DNA of 64,000 bases from Escherichia coli. Lineage in GTDB: Bacteria > Pseudomonadota > Gammaproteobacteria > Enterobacterales > Enterobacteriaceae. Of the stretch, positions 1 through 8,111 are shown piece after piece (the first letter of the stretch is position 1; each line of letters begins with the position of its first letter). The translations under genes and the position numbers were made by a program. A model generated the notes under the pieces. That model saw only the letters and a program-made list of their open reading frames with translations. It did no database searches and had not been told where the DNA came from. The stretch covers positions 3,906,001 through 3,970,000 of the forward strand of contig NZ_AP027764.1 in assembly GCF_036503815.1 (NCBI RefSeq). The letters are read 5' to 3'.

Positions 1-486
1 AAAGGAGACTGCCATGCATAATTTCTTCAGCCCTTTCCATTCAAACGTGAAATCAATAAGTTCATCAGGAACATCGCAAATAATATGAAGACGGATTTTA
101 ATGACATAAATCGCTCCCTTGCGGCGACTCTTGTCATAAGAGTGCCGAAGCGTTTTTCCATCAATTGCAATGACATCTTTATCATCTGAGGAATGGCAGT
201 CACGCATCCAGTTAATAAAGCACTCATGAAATTTTGCAGGACTGATACAGGATACAACTCTGGCAATGATATCGTGAACAGGAATACCATTTTCAAAATC
301 ACCATATCACTTCAAAAAATCGGGATGTGTTTCCCCAAATCCTCTATATCCTCCCAGCCTTATGCACCAGAAATAACGGCGCAAATAGTTAACAGATAGA
401 ATATCTGGCAATTTATGTTCCACTTTCCAGGCTTGCCTGTAATCGGGGATAATAGAAATATGTTCCATCAATTTTTTAAGTTCCAT
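1..486 (-). pseudogene. yafF: H-repeat (ISAs1-family) transposase remnant, yafF-like
   Basis: Read on the minus strand from an ATG at 486, the translation begins MELKKLMEHISIIPDYRQAW, the typical start of H-repeat-associated transposases (YhhI/YdcC group). The frame is then lost by a +1 change near 395 and regained by a -1 change near 345, and an in-frame TGA follows just after the recovered HPDFLK. Downstream the family sequence resumes with the DDE-type core (VIAIDGKTLRH). After GAIYVI it jumps directly to IRLHIICDVPDEL, which lies far downstream in intact members, so an internal deletion has removed several hundred bases. The copy runs off the window start. In K-12 a similar fragment, yafF, sits in this chromosomal slot next to yafV. 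The symbol is therefore positional inference; the family call is firm. Confidence 0.8.
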
Positions 487-743
487 TTTGTCCCCCTTAA
501 TTATGCAATGAGTATTTGATCATGTATAAGCAATGAAAAACAGCTTTAGGTAATAAGGAACACCTCAATTATTGAACATAAAATGCGAATTATTTAGTAC
601 AAAAAAAGCAGCATTACGTGATTTTTCCCTGGGAGTACAGTGTGAAGTTTCCGGCATGGCGGGATGCGGATGGGTTTGAACTGGGGTGATTAGGCACTAC
701 ATGTCTACATTTGCCCGGTCTCCAACCCATCAATCTTATAAAC
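487..743. other. Intergenic gap between the Tle1-like gene and the H-repeat remnant
   Basis: About 257 bases of AT-rich sequence. I see no convincing gene, terminator or repeat. A short stretch around 628-690 on the plus strand could be read as a decayed coding tail (it includes YSVKFPAWRDADGFELG before a stop), but I cannot assign it to a family. Confidence 0.4.
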
Positions 744-2837
744 TTAACCTCGGCTCACCGTTTTCGATTCCATCCAATAAATGACCCGGTTGGATGTGGG
801 CTGATCGCCAACAACTTTGCCATCTGCAGAGATTAGCTTCAGCTCTTTATTAGCCTCATCACCGAAGTAAATCATGCGGTAGCGAAAATAACCGCCCCAG
901 GGTTCGCGTCCACCCAGCGAACTTTGCATAAACCAGGCGCGGGAGTCGTGAACCTGGTCATCATAGAGAGCCAGTAATTCAGCACAGGGCTTAGTACGCG
1001 TTCCCGTTCCCAGTGAATCAATAAAAAATTGTGGATAGAGTCCGTCTCCCATAGCCTTAATTTGCTGATATTCTTTTGCTTCATCATCGCCATTAATCAG
1101 ATACACCGGATATTTAGGAATGACATCCACAAGAATCTGAATGGCTCTCTCCGTGACGCTGCCGTTAATATCGCGCGTCCATCCTTTATAATCGCTCTGA
1201 AATTCTCGGGCTGCCTCTCGCAACTGGTACTGAGCGTTTGTCGGGTCAAGGATAGGTATGCCCTGATTACTTTCATCAAGTGTGCCATTGCCTTTCTGCT
1301 TGTTCGCCCGCTCTTTTTCGATATTTTCCATTTGTTCTTCGCGCGCTTGGGCCTCTTTATCAAGTCCATCTTTATCCAGCTGTGGCGCCTTAATATAAAA
1401 AGGTTGCACAAGAAGGCTGTTGTTCGCATAGCGACCAATACGCCAGGCGGTGATCCAGCCGATCTGATCGCTAATTGCGCTTTCAAGAACCTGGGCAAGT
1501 TGATAGGGGTGATAACCTTCCCTCGTATCAATCATTTCTTCTGTACCCTGCAAGGTGGTGTTCAGCAGCGTTTGTCGCCAGATGTTGAAGCGTTTTGTTA
1601 ATGAATTAGCAATCGTAAATTCCTTTACGCTAGAAGGACTCATAATTCGCAGAGGCGACACACCTTTTATTAATGGAGTAACAAATTTAGAATAAACAGA
1701 AAGTGGTGCTCCTGAATCAAATGCAGCAAGATACATATCATGCAGGGCTATCTGAGAAAGAATTTCGCCTGAGTCACCACAGGACTTCCCCTGATCGCGA
1801 ACGGGATAGCCACCACCGACATCAGAGTGCATCCCCGGATAGATAACTTCCTCTGCATATAAAGGATAATTGCCTTCAGGACGACGGATTGAATCCAGCG
1901 GAAAGCACAACCGCTGTTCATGCGCAGCGACGAAGTGGCGGCAGCATTTAATCAGGCCGGGAAACTGCGTCTCATCAGGGAGTTGCTGAGTACTATCGGC
2001 CCATCCCATATGACCGGCTGCGCCCGGTAAAACATGCGCCGCCCCCACAGAAGCTACGGTATCCAGCAGCCCCAAAAACTCAATACTGACAGGTAACCCG
2101 GCCAGCATCACCTGTTGCCTCTGCGGGCAAGCTAACTGAGTCAACCAGTTAACAAAAGTTCGTGCTTCCGCTGCGCCACGGGAAAATCCGTAGATAAACA
2201 GCTTTACGTTTAGCAGGCGCGGACTGGCTTGCTCTAACAGTCCCTGTAATTTTTCCAGGTAGGGGTTAATCACATTGCGACGATTCACTTCACCAGTCAT
2301 AGGCCAGGGAGCGCGCATAAGAGGAATGTGCTCTTTTGCCACATTATCATCCAGTCGCTTATGGGAAGGGTCAATGGAATAGCTCAGGGCATCCACGAGG
2401 CGTAATAATGCCCAATTAATTCGATCTTCACCACCAGTAGCGAACTCCAGCCCGCTGTTGCTGTAATCCATTTCACCTATCTTGGGAAATGGTGTGCCTA
2501 CACCCGGTATATAGTAGTTAAAATATCCCTGTTCTTCTGCGTTCTGATAGGTCGTATGAAACAGTTTGGCAATATTGGTTGGGTGTCCAGGAGTGTCATT
2601 ATATTCATTATTATTTGTACCATCAAAAAACAGACTAATATGCAGACTTTGATTACACGTAAAGCCAATTCTAAATCCAGCCTGTTTACTACAGTTGGTT
2701 TTGTGCTCTTCTGTTTTATTGATTTGTTTTAGGTAGTTCGCGTTTACCTGCGCTTCAGATAATATTAATCGCCCATCTTCAGGGAACACCGGGGGGGCAT
2801 AACACGGAAAAGCCAGACCACTTATTTTGCTGGACAT
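744..2837 (-). CDS. Tle1-like T6SS phospholipase effector (DUF2235)
   Basis: A 697-residue protein with an N-terminal DUF2235 alpha/beta-hydrolase domain. Visible hallmarks are FFDGTNNN (residues 70-77), the nucleophile elbow GFSRG (217-221, Ser219), LLDTVAS (Asp259) and the MHSDVGGGY block (His337/Asp339), which together could supply a Ser-Asp-His triad. Known Tle1 proteins are T6SS-delivered lipases that attack membrane phospholipids of rival cells from the periplasm; activity of this copy is inferred. There is no signal peptide, as expected for a VgrG-borne cargo. It is the last gene of the vgrG-DUF4123-lipoprotein array. Its start overlaps the upstream lipoprotein stop by 16 bases and has an AAGGA ribosome site 9 bases upstream. 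The reading frame is intact at normal Tle1-like length. Confidence 0.85.
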   Translation of the reverse strand: MSSKISGLAFPCYAPPVFPEDGRLILSEAQVNANYLKQINKTEEHKTNCSKQAGFRIGFTCNQSLHISLFFDGTNNNEYNDTPGHPTNIAKLFHTTYQNAEEQGYFNYYIPGVGTPFPKIGEMDYSNSGLEFATGGEDRINWALLRLVDALSYSIDPSHKRLDDNVAKEHIPLMRAPWPMTGEVNRRNVINPYLEKLQGLLEQASPRLLNVKLFIYGFSRGAAEARTFVNWLTQLACPQRQQVMLAGLPVSIEFLGLLDTVASVGAAHVLPGAAGHMGWADSTQQLPDETQFPGLIKCCRHFVAAHEQRLCFPLDSIRRPEGNYPLYAEEVIYPGMHSDVGGGYPVRDQGKSCGDSGEILSQIALHDMYLAAFDSGAPLSVYSKFVTPLIKGVSPLRIMSPSSVKEFTIANSLTKRFNIWRQTLLNTTLQGTEEMIDTREGYHPYQLAQVLESAISDQIGWITAWRIGRYANNSLLVQPFYIKAPQLDKDGLDKEAQAREEQMENIEKERANKQKGNGTLDESNQGIPILDPTNAQYQLREAAREFQSDYKGWTRDINGSVTERAIQILVDVIPKYPVYLINGDDEAKEYQQIKAMGDGLYPQFFIDSLGTGTRTKPCAELLALYDDQVHDSRAWFMQSSLGGREPWGGYFRYRMIYFGDEANKELKLISADGKVVGDQPTSNRVIYWMESKTVSRG

Positions 2838-3364
2838 GTTGCAGGTTCCTTCATCTCGCGGGGTTCTTTGATAGGATAATTCGGTGTGCCATAGCCCTCG
2901 CAGACGGTTGTCACTTTAATCTGATTACACGGCAGAAAATGAACGGTCAGGCCACAACGTTCAGCGCCATATTCCGGGATATCAACAATTACTTTATATT
3001 TTTGATAATTTGCAGCATGTTTAGCATAAGCATCTTCTTCATAGCCAAAACCTTCTTTTTTCATTGCAATAGGTTCAAGGGGGTTCGGGTCTACTTCCCA
3101 CTCGATCCGGGCTTTTAATCCAGAATGCCACTTCTCTGGTAACATTATGCAGCAATATCCACCGCCCAAACCATGGACCCGATAACCATTTACGGTGAAC
3201 CAATTAATACTGATACCTTTAATATGATTTATTGCCCGGAGATCACCTGCAGTATAATCGTCGTAATTAGCTGCTGAACAACCCGAAATCACCATCAAAA
3301 TTAATACCAGACAGCCTTTAACTACTTTTGTTATATTCATTCCATTTCTTATTTTGCTGGACAT
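2822..3364 (-). CDS. DUF3304 lipoprotein, probable Tle1 immunity protein, copy 3
   Basis: A 180-residue precursor with a type II signal peptide and lipobox VISGC (Cys29). The mature domain resembles DUF3304 proteins: DYTAGDLRAINH, GGGYCCIMLPEKW, EWEVDPNP, DIPEYGAERCG and a C-terminal NYPIKEPREM segment. Four or more conserved cysteines suggest disulfides in the periplasm. Lipoproteins of this kind are encoded beside Tle1 phospholipases and are taken to neutralise them in the periplasm; that role is inferred here from position. It lies immediately upstream of the effector with a 16-base overlap. Residues 75-115 or so are almost identical to copy 2, but the N-terminus differs (signal region NGMNITKVVKG), so this is the most divergent copy at its start. 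Confidence 0.8.
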   Translation of the reverse strand: MSSKIRNGMNITKVVKGCLVLILMVISGCSAANYDDYTAGDLRAINHIKGISINWFTVNGYRVHGLGGGYCCIMLPEKWHSGLKARIEWEVDPNPLEPIAMKKEGFGYEEDAYAKHAANYQKYKVIVDIPEYGAERCGLTVHFLPCNQIKVTTVCEGYGTPNYPIKEPREMKEPATCPAK

Positions 3365-3906
3365 GTTGCTGGTTCCTTCATCTCACGGGGTTCTTTGATG
3401 GGATAATTCGGTGTACCATACCCTTGGCAGACGGTTGTCACTTTTATCTGATTGCATGGCAGAAAATGAACGGTCATGCCACAACGTTCAGCACCGTATT
3501 CCGGGATGTCAACAATTACTTTATATTTTTGATAATTTGCAGCATGTTTAGCATAAGCATCTTCTTCATAGCCAAAACCTTCTTTTTTCATTGCAATAGG
3601 TTCAAGGGGGTTCGGGTCTACTTCCCACTCAATCCGGGCCATTAATCCCACACGCCACTTATCTGGCAGCATAATGCAACAATACCCCCCCCGCTCCCCG
3701 AACGGAACTATATTTGGCCCGCCATAGCCATTGATACTGAAATAATTAATAGCAACATCGGTATGGTTCATACCTTTAATATCTCCAGCAGTGTAATCAC
3801 CGCTATTTTTCGCCATTGAACAGCCTGATAGCACAAATAAAATCATTAGAGAATAACATTTGAAAATCGCTCTCATACTTATACTTTTCCTTATTTTGAT
3901 GGACAT
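3349..3906 (-). CDS. DUF3304 lipoprotein, probable Tle1 immunity protein, copy 2 (mosaic)
   Basis: A 185-residue lipoprotein precursor with lipobox VLSGC (Cys29). The open frame extends upstream to 4026, but I chose the ATG at 3906. It gives the same MS-KIRKSISMRA start as copy 1, has AAGGA 9 bases upstream, and keeps the 16-base overlap seen at the other junctions. The protein is a mosaic: its signal peptide and first ~65 residues follow copy 1, while the middle (EWEVDPNPLEPIAMKKEGFG and following) follows copy 3. A 122-base block at 3509-3630 is identical to 2982-3103. The likely role is periplasmic protection against the adjacent Tle1-like lipase (inference). Confidence 0.8.
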   Translation of the reverse strand: MSIKIRKSISMRAIFKCYSLMILFVLSGCSMAKNSGDYTAGDIKGMNHTDVAINYFSINGYGGPNIVPFGERGGYCCIMLPDKWRVGLMARIEWEVDPNPLEPIAMKKEGFGYEEDAYAKHAANYQKYKVIVDIPEYGAERCGMTVHFLPCNQIKVTTVCQGYGTPNYPIKEPREMKEPATCPAK

Positions 3907-4445
3907 ATTGCTGGTTCCTTCATCTCGCGGGGTTCTTTGATGGGATAATTCGGTGTGCCATAACCCTCGCAGACGGTTGTCACTTTTATCTGATCGCATG
4001 GCAGAAAATGAACGGTCATGCCACAACGTTCAGCGCCGTATTCCGGGATATCAACAATTGTTGAATATTTTCTAAAACTGTTTAGCGCAACTTTCTTCCA
4101 TTCTTCAAATTTCTCCCTGTCCACATAACCTGGAGGCAGAGGAGCTGTATTTGGATCAACCTCCCACTCAACCCGGGCTTTTAATCCAGAATGCCACTTA
4201 TCTGGCAACATAACACAACAATATCCTCCACCGTCCCCGAATGGAGCAATATTTGGACCACCGTAACCATTGATGTGTAAATAATTTATAGCCTTATTCG
4301 TATGGTTTATCCCGTTAATATCTCCAGCAGTGTAATCACCGCTATTTCTCGCCATTGAACAGCCTGATACTGCAAATAAAATCATTAGAGAATAACATTT
4401 GAAAATCGCTCTCATACTGATACTTTTCCTTATTTTGCTGGACAT
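3891..4445 (-). CDS. DUF3304 lipoprotein, probable Tle1 immunity protein, copy 1
   Basis: A 184-residue lipoprotein precursor, the first of three tandem copies, with lipobox AVSGC (Cys29). It shares GDYTAGDI, YGGPN, GGGYCC, EWEVDPN and the DIPEYGAERCGMTVHFLP block with the other copies. Between EWEVDPN and DIPEYG it carries a different, charged segment (PPGYVDREKFEEWKKVAL) in place of the KKEGFGYEEDAYAKHA segment of copies 2 and 3, so its specificity may differ. Its ribosome site is weaker than those of the downstream genes (AAAAGA rather than AAGGA at the same spacing). It follows the DUF4123 gene after about 440 bases that include an ERIC element, so whether vgrG transcripts reach it is open. 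Confidence 0.8.
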   Translation of the reverse strand: MSSKIRKSISMRAIFKCYSLMILFAVSGCSMARNSGDYTAGDINGINHTNKAINYLHINGYGGPNIAPFGDGGGYCCVMLPDKWHSGLKARVEWEVDPNTAPLPPGYVDREKFEEWKKVALNSFRKYSTIVDIPEYGAERCGMTVHFLPCDQIKVTTVCEGYGTPNYPIKEPREMKEPAICPSK

Positions 4446-4734
4446 GTTGCTGGTTCTTTTACTTTGAGAGATTTTAATTGATGGGTGTTATTTCTACGAC
4501 AACAAAGTTTTGACAAAGAAGCAAATAAAATGCATATCTTTTGATTGTCACACATTGGAATATCGACAGAGCATTGATGATATTACGCAAAATATATTGC
4601 AGCCAAGTGAACTGACATTACGATCGAACACAAATGCAACATGATGGATACTACCATTACATGTCGGGCTTGATTTTCCGCTTATTTTACGATTATCTCT
4701 TGATATTAACAGCTACGGACTTTTAAAAAGATAA
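4446..4734. other. Non-coding stretch upstream of the lipoprotein array, with vestigial cassette junction
   Basis: The first 11 bases beyond the copy 1 start continue a 27-base match (4430-4456) to the stop/start junction found between the array genes. On the minus strand it reads as the tail KEPATCPAK-stop of a lost upstream copy. The rest, 4460-4734, is AT-rich and shows no gene. It could hold a promoter for the array, but I see no clear -35/-10 pair. Confidence 0.5.
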
Positions 4735-4862
4735 ATATACACATCATCCTTCAAGCTGCCTCTGCGTTGGCTACGTTCATTCCCCCAGTCACGTACTTAT
4801 GTACGTTCCTGGGGATTCGCTTGCTTGCCGCCTTGATGCAACTTGAATGATTTTATGTATAC
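4735..4862. repeat. ERIC element (enterobacterial repetitive intergenic consensus)
   Basis: About 128 bases forming a long imperfect palindrome. It contains the ERIC signature segments CAAGCTGCCTCTGCGTTGGC, CAGTCACGTACTTATGTACG and CTCCTGGGGATTC-like bases, and ends near TATAC at both sides. ERIC elements are miniature, transcribed intergenic repeats of enterobacteria. This one lies 20 bases past the DUF4123 stop, between the adaptor and the immunity/effector genes, where its RNA hairpin could affect read-through or mRNA stability. Confidence 0.85.
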
Positions 4863-4882
4863 CCCTGTACATCACCACAATA

Positions 4883-5653
4883 TTATCCCTCGAAGTCCCG
4901 CAAAGCCCCGAAATATCCCGCGTCATTGGCCCTGATAGCAATATCAAGACAGTGCGAAAAATAGCTTTCCTGACTGATTTCAATGACTGCTTTCTCCTTC
5001 ATCAGGGCTTCAGCGTCGCAGATACATCCCATCAATCCCACCTGTACATCATCCACCCGATTCATCTCCGGGTTGTCAGTAAGCCTGCGTTCTGGTGAAA
5101 AACTTCCTGATTTCCAGTTAATCTCTCCATCACGGTCTAACCAGCTCCAGAACAACGCAATATCAGTAAATGTCGCCTGCTGCTCGTTGTTCAAAACATG
5201 TGTGAACAGTAAAGGGAACACCCGATTATCATAGTAACGCAGCAATCCGGTCTGTTCTTCCCACTGAACCTGTGACAATACCTGAAGATGCCGACCCAGC
5301 AGGTCGAATGTAAGAGGGGATATCAACAAAGTAAGACGAGGCGTATCAGCAAATGACGCCATCAGTTGTGCCAGACATTTGCGATGGCTACTGAGCGCAA
5401 AGTACAGGCGTAACACTACAGGGGAATACTCCATCGTCTCTGCTTCAGGCGTTCCTTCAAAGAGGGCATACCAGTGAATAGCTGGCGACAAATGAAGCAT
5501 CTCATTTTGCAAAGGTTGGTCGGTTCCAGCCTGGTCAACAAGCACATCTATGTAATCCATACCAGCGGCAGAACAGAATGATTCAGCCTGCTTCAGCCAG
5601 ATAATATATTTGTCTTGATCGCTAGCGTGTGGCGATACTGTTATCATTGTCAT
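4883..5653 (-). CDS. DUF4123 T6SS effector adaptor/chaperone
   Basis: A 256-residue protein matching the DUF4123 (Tap/TEC) pattern. It has no signal peptide, an N-terminal domain with HWYALFEGTPEAE near residues 60-70, LLISPLTFDLLGRHL in the middle, and LRYYDNRVFP about residue 140 (the RYYDPRV-like motif of the family). DUF4123 proteins bind one effector and load it on the tip of the cognate VgrG; they are not secreted components themselves. Position agrees: 6 bases after vgrG and upstream of a Tle1-like cargo. The start MTMITVS has an AGGGAG ribosome site. The proximal ATG two codons later is a possible alternative. Confidence 0.8.
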   Translation of the reverse strand: MTMITVSPHASDQDKYIIWLKQAESFCSAAGMDYIDVLVDQAGTDQPLQNEMLHLSPAIHWYALFEGTPEAETMEYSPVVLRLYFALSSHRKCLAQLMASFADTPRLTLLISPLTFDLLGRHLQVLSQVQWEEQTGLLRYYDNRVFPLLFTHVLNNEQQATFTDIALFWSWLDRDGEINWKSGSFSPERRLTDNPEMNRVDDVQVGLMGCICDAEALMKEKAVIEISQESYFSHCLDIAIRANDAGYFGALRDFEG

Positions 5654-5659
5654 TCTCCC

Positions 5660-7891
5660 TTATCCACGAGGCGCAAAAGCGGCGGCGGCTTCTTGCGCCC
5701 TTTTCAGGCACTCCTTACACACCGATTTTTCTGGCGCTTCCTCACCCTCATCGTTGTTATCATTCTGATCGGACGATGCATTACTATCATTTTTCTCAGC
5801 CGCTAAACTTTTATCATCTGCCAGCGCTTTCAGAACCGCCGGTTGCAGCGCCGGCACCGGCGCTCCCGGACTACCGCCGCTATTGAGATTGATTTTCGGC
5901 CCGACGATGTCCACGCCCCCTGAATGGATGACCACAAACGAACCACCCACTTTCATGGTGATTTTACCGCCACTCTCCAGTACAATTTCATCCCGGACCT
6001 TCATTCCCAGCGCACCGCTAATCTTCCTCGCCAGGTCCCCCTTCACCACCAGGCTGTGTTTCCCCTCCACCAGACTGACATGGTTCCCCGTCGTCTTATG
6101 CTCCTGCTTCCCTTCCACCGTCACTTTACGGTCGTTTCTGACGTACAGACCGTCATCGTGACTCACGCTCACCGTCCGGTCATTCGTCACCTTCAGCGTC
6201 TGGTCATTACGTACCGTGATACGCCGGTCGTTCGCCACCGTGATACTCTGGTCGTGGCCCCCCTCTTTTTTTGTACCGACCTGAACCGTCTGACCCTTCA
6301 CCACCGTTATCTTCTGGTCGTTACCGATGGTTTCCGTATGGTCATGTTTCACATCCGTTGTCCGGTCGTTGAGCACCTCCGTATCCATGTTCTTCTGGGC
6401 ATGGATATACACCTGCTCATTACTGGTGGCGTCTTCAAACCGCAGCTCGTTAAATCCGCTTCCTTTATAGGTTTTTGACCGGATGGTCATCTGCGTCTTC
6501 GTTCCCGGCAGACTCCCCGGCGAACGGTTGTCCTCATGGTACGTCCGCCCCATGATTATCGGCTGGTCCGGGTCTCCGTTCAGAAAATCAACAATCACCT
6601 CCTGGCCCACCCGCGGTATCGCCAGGTTACCGAACCCCGGCCCCGCCCACGCCTGCGATACCCGCACCCAGCATGAACTCTCCTCCGTCATCCCGTGATA
6701 ACGGTCCCAGTGGAACTTCACCCGTACCCGGCCATGTTCATCACAGAAGATTTCCTCGCCCGCAGGCCCGGTGACAATGGCGCTCTGTGGCCCGTCCACC
6801 TTCGGTTTGCTTTGCAGCCGTGGACGCCACGTCCGGTCTGCCGGTATCACCTCTAACTGATTGCCCAGCGTGGTTCCTCTCCCCTGGCTGCCGTGCAGCG
6901 CCTGCGGCTGGCTTCCTGACAGTATGCTCTGTACCACCTGCCATTCACGGTTCAGCATCTTCTGCGGATGCCCCGTCAGCGTAAACCGCGTTCCCGGCCA
7001 CAGCTTCGGTGAATTACTCTGCCCTGTGGCCTTTTCCGCATCACTGCGCAGGCTGTCCATCTGGTACAGCGTGAAATCCTTGCCGTGCTGCTCGTCCTTG
7101 AACCTTCCCGGATAATCAAATATCTCATACTGCGCCAGCTGTCCGTTCAGGCTCTCACCCTGCTGCTCATACATACCCGGCCAGTCCGGCACCTTAAACG
7201 TGTAATCCTGGCTCTGCACCGACGACGGGCGGACATGCGCCTCATAACGGAACATACTGACACACTCCGTCTCCGCTCCTGCCGATGTGTCCGGGTTAAA
7301 CGGAAACGCCCCCGCCTGTGACAGCCCCGCCACATCGTCGCACAGCGTCAGCTTCTGCTCCGGACTGTCCGCCGCAAACCGCTCAAAGAAGAAAATTCCC
7401 TCCTCCGCCCACAACCGGGACAGAAACGTCAGGTCGCTTTCCCCGTACTGGACACAGAATTCCCGCGCCGGATGGTCCTCATAAAACAGCGGCGTCCACT
7501 CCGTGACGCCGTTCTCGTTCAGTAACGTGGCCGATATCGTCCGGATATCCTGCTGCTGGAAGATACGGAAGTTCCGCCGCAGCCCGCACCGCCATAACGG
7601 CGGCTCAATACGCAGGTGATAACGCATCTGCCAGCCGTTATTCTCCTGCATGCCAAAACCCGCCACCACGCCGGTGACATAACGCAGCGGGATGACGCCC
7701 TGCCAGATGGTCAGTGTCGCCTTCTTCTCCAGCAGCATCTCCGCCGTCTGCATAAAAGAGTCGCTGGCGACATCCACACTCATCACAAACGGATAAGACT
7801 GGCTCTGGACTAACCGGAAGCTCACCACTGCAAAGGTGTCCGGCTCCTGGCCGTCAACCTCCAGCGTAAAGCGCAGGCCTTTTAAGGACAT
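5660..7891 (-). CDS. vgrG: T6SS spike protein VgrG
   Basis: A 743-residue VgrG. Residues 1 to about 330 form the gp27-like base. A gp5-type OB-fold follows (EEIFCDEHGRVRVKFHWDRY, SSCWVRVSQAWAGPGFGNLA, PRVGQEVIVDFLNGDPDQP). Then comes a beta-helix needle made of NDRxxTV-type repeats, about residues 500-640. VgrG trimers cap the Hcp tube and carry effectors. The C-terminus (about 680-743) is a polar, Asp/Asn/Glu-rich linker ending in SVCKECLKRAQEAAAAF; I see no enzymatic toxin domain there, so the likely cargo is the adaptor-loaded Tle1. A good GGAGG ribosome site precedes the ATG. It is the first gene of the minus-strand module after the hcp terminator. Confidence 0.95.
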   Translation of the reverse strand: MSLKGLRFTLEVDGQEPDTFAVVSFRLVQSQSYPFVMSVDVASDSFMQTAEMLLEKKATLTIWQGVIPLRYVTGVVAGFGMQENNGWQMRYHLRIEPPLWRCGLRRNFRIFQQQDIRTISATLLNENGVTEWTPLFYEDHPAREFCVQYGESDLTFLSRLWAEEGIFFFERFAADSPEQKLTLCDDVAGLSQAGAFPFNPDTSAGAETECVSMFRYEAHVRPSSVQSQDYTFKVPDWPGMYEQQGESLNGQLAQYEIFDYPGRFKDEQHGKDFTLYQMDSLRSDAEKATGQSNSPKLWPGTRFTLTGHPQKMLNREWQVVQSILSGSQPQALHGSQGRGTTLGNQLEVIPADRTWRPRLQSKPKVDGPQSAIVTGPAGEEIFCDEHGRVRVKFHWDRYHGMTEESSCWVRVSQAWAGPGFGNLAIPRVGQEVIVDFLNGDPDQPIIMGRTYHEDNRSPGSLPGTKTQMTIRSKTYKGSGFNELRFEDATSNEQVYIHAQKNMDTEVLNDRTTDVKHDHTETIGNDQKITVVKGQTVQVGTKKEGGHDQSITVANDRRITVRNDQTLKVTNDRTVSVSHDDGLYVRNDRKVTVEGKQEHKTTGNHVSLVEGKHSLVVKGDLARKISGALGMKVRDEIVLESGGKITMKVGGSFVVIHSGGVDIVGPKINLNSGGSPGAPVPALQPAVLKALADDKSLAAEKNDSNASSDQNDNNDEGEEAPEKSVCKECLKRAQEAAAAFAPRG

Positions 7892-8067
7892 AATGACCTC
7901 CCTGATTTATTCACGGACCAAATGATTCCCACCATGCAGCAAAGGGTGCCAGTGCAGCGTTACACTCATCTTTACATTTTCAGGTACGCTACCGCCCGGG
8001 TTTCCGGCATCCGCCATCTCCCTCATGAAAGCGTAACTCCTTACTGACACTCATTTTTTACACGTAC
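7892..8067. other. vgrG leader / hcp-vgrG spacer
   Basis: A 176-base spacer between the hcp terminator and vgrG. It should contain the vgrG promoter on the minus strand if the terminator is efficient. I cannot point to a convincing promoter by eye. Confidence 0.35.
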
Positions 8068-8102
8068 AAAAACAACATCCTGCACGAAGGCAGGATGTTG
8101 TT
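8068..8102 (-). terminator. Rho-independent terminator of hcp
   Basis: An 11-base perfect stem (CAACATCCTGC / GCAGGATGTTG) with a 6-base loop. On the minus strand it is followed by a run of T (GTTGTTTTTG). It sits just after the hcp stop and separates abundant hcp transcription from vgrG. Confidence 0.85.
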
Positions 8103-8111
8103 GACTCAGAT

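Noticed and set aside
27..305. A 92-residue open frame on the minus strand
   Set aside because: It is an out-of-frame reading of the broken H-repeat transposase; the real family match is in a different frame.
628..690. Possible decayed coding tail on the plus strand downstream of the Tle1-like gene
   Set aside because: Too short to assign to a family; could be a vestige of an rhs or T6SS gene but this cannot be supported from sequence alone.
3907..4026. Forty-codon N-terminal extension of immunity copy 2
   Set aside because: It lies inside copy 1 in another frame, lacks a ribosome site and would bury the signal peptide.
4735..4862. ERIC region as part of a coding gene for the DUF4123 protein or an antisense gene
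   Set aside because: The DUF4123 frame stops at 4883, and the open frames crossing the ERIC are palindrome artefacts.
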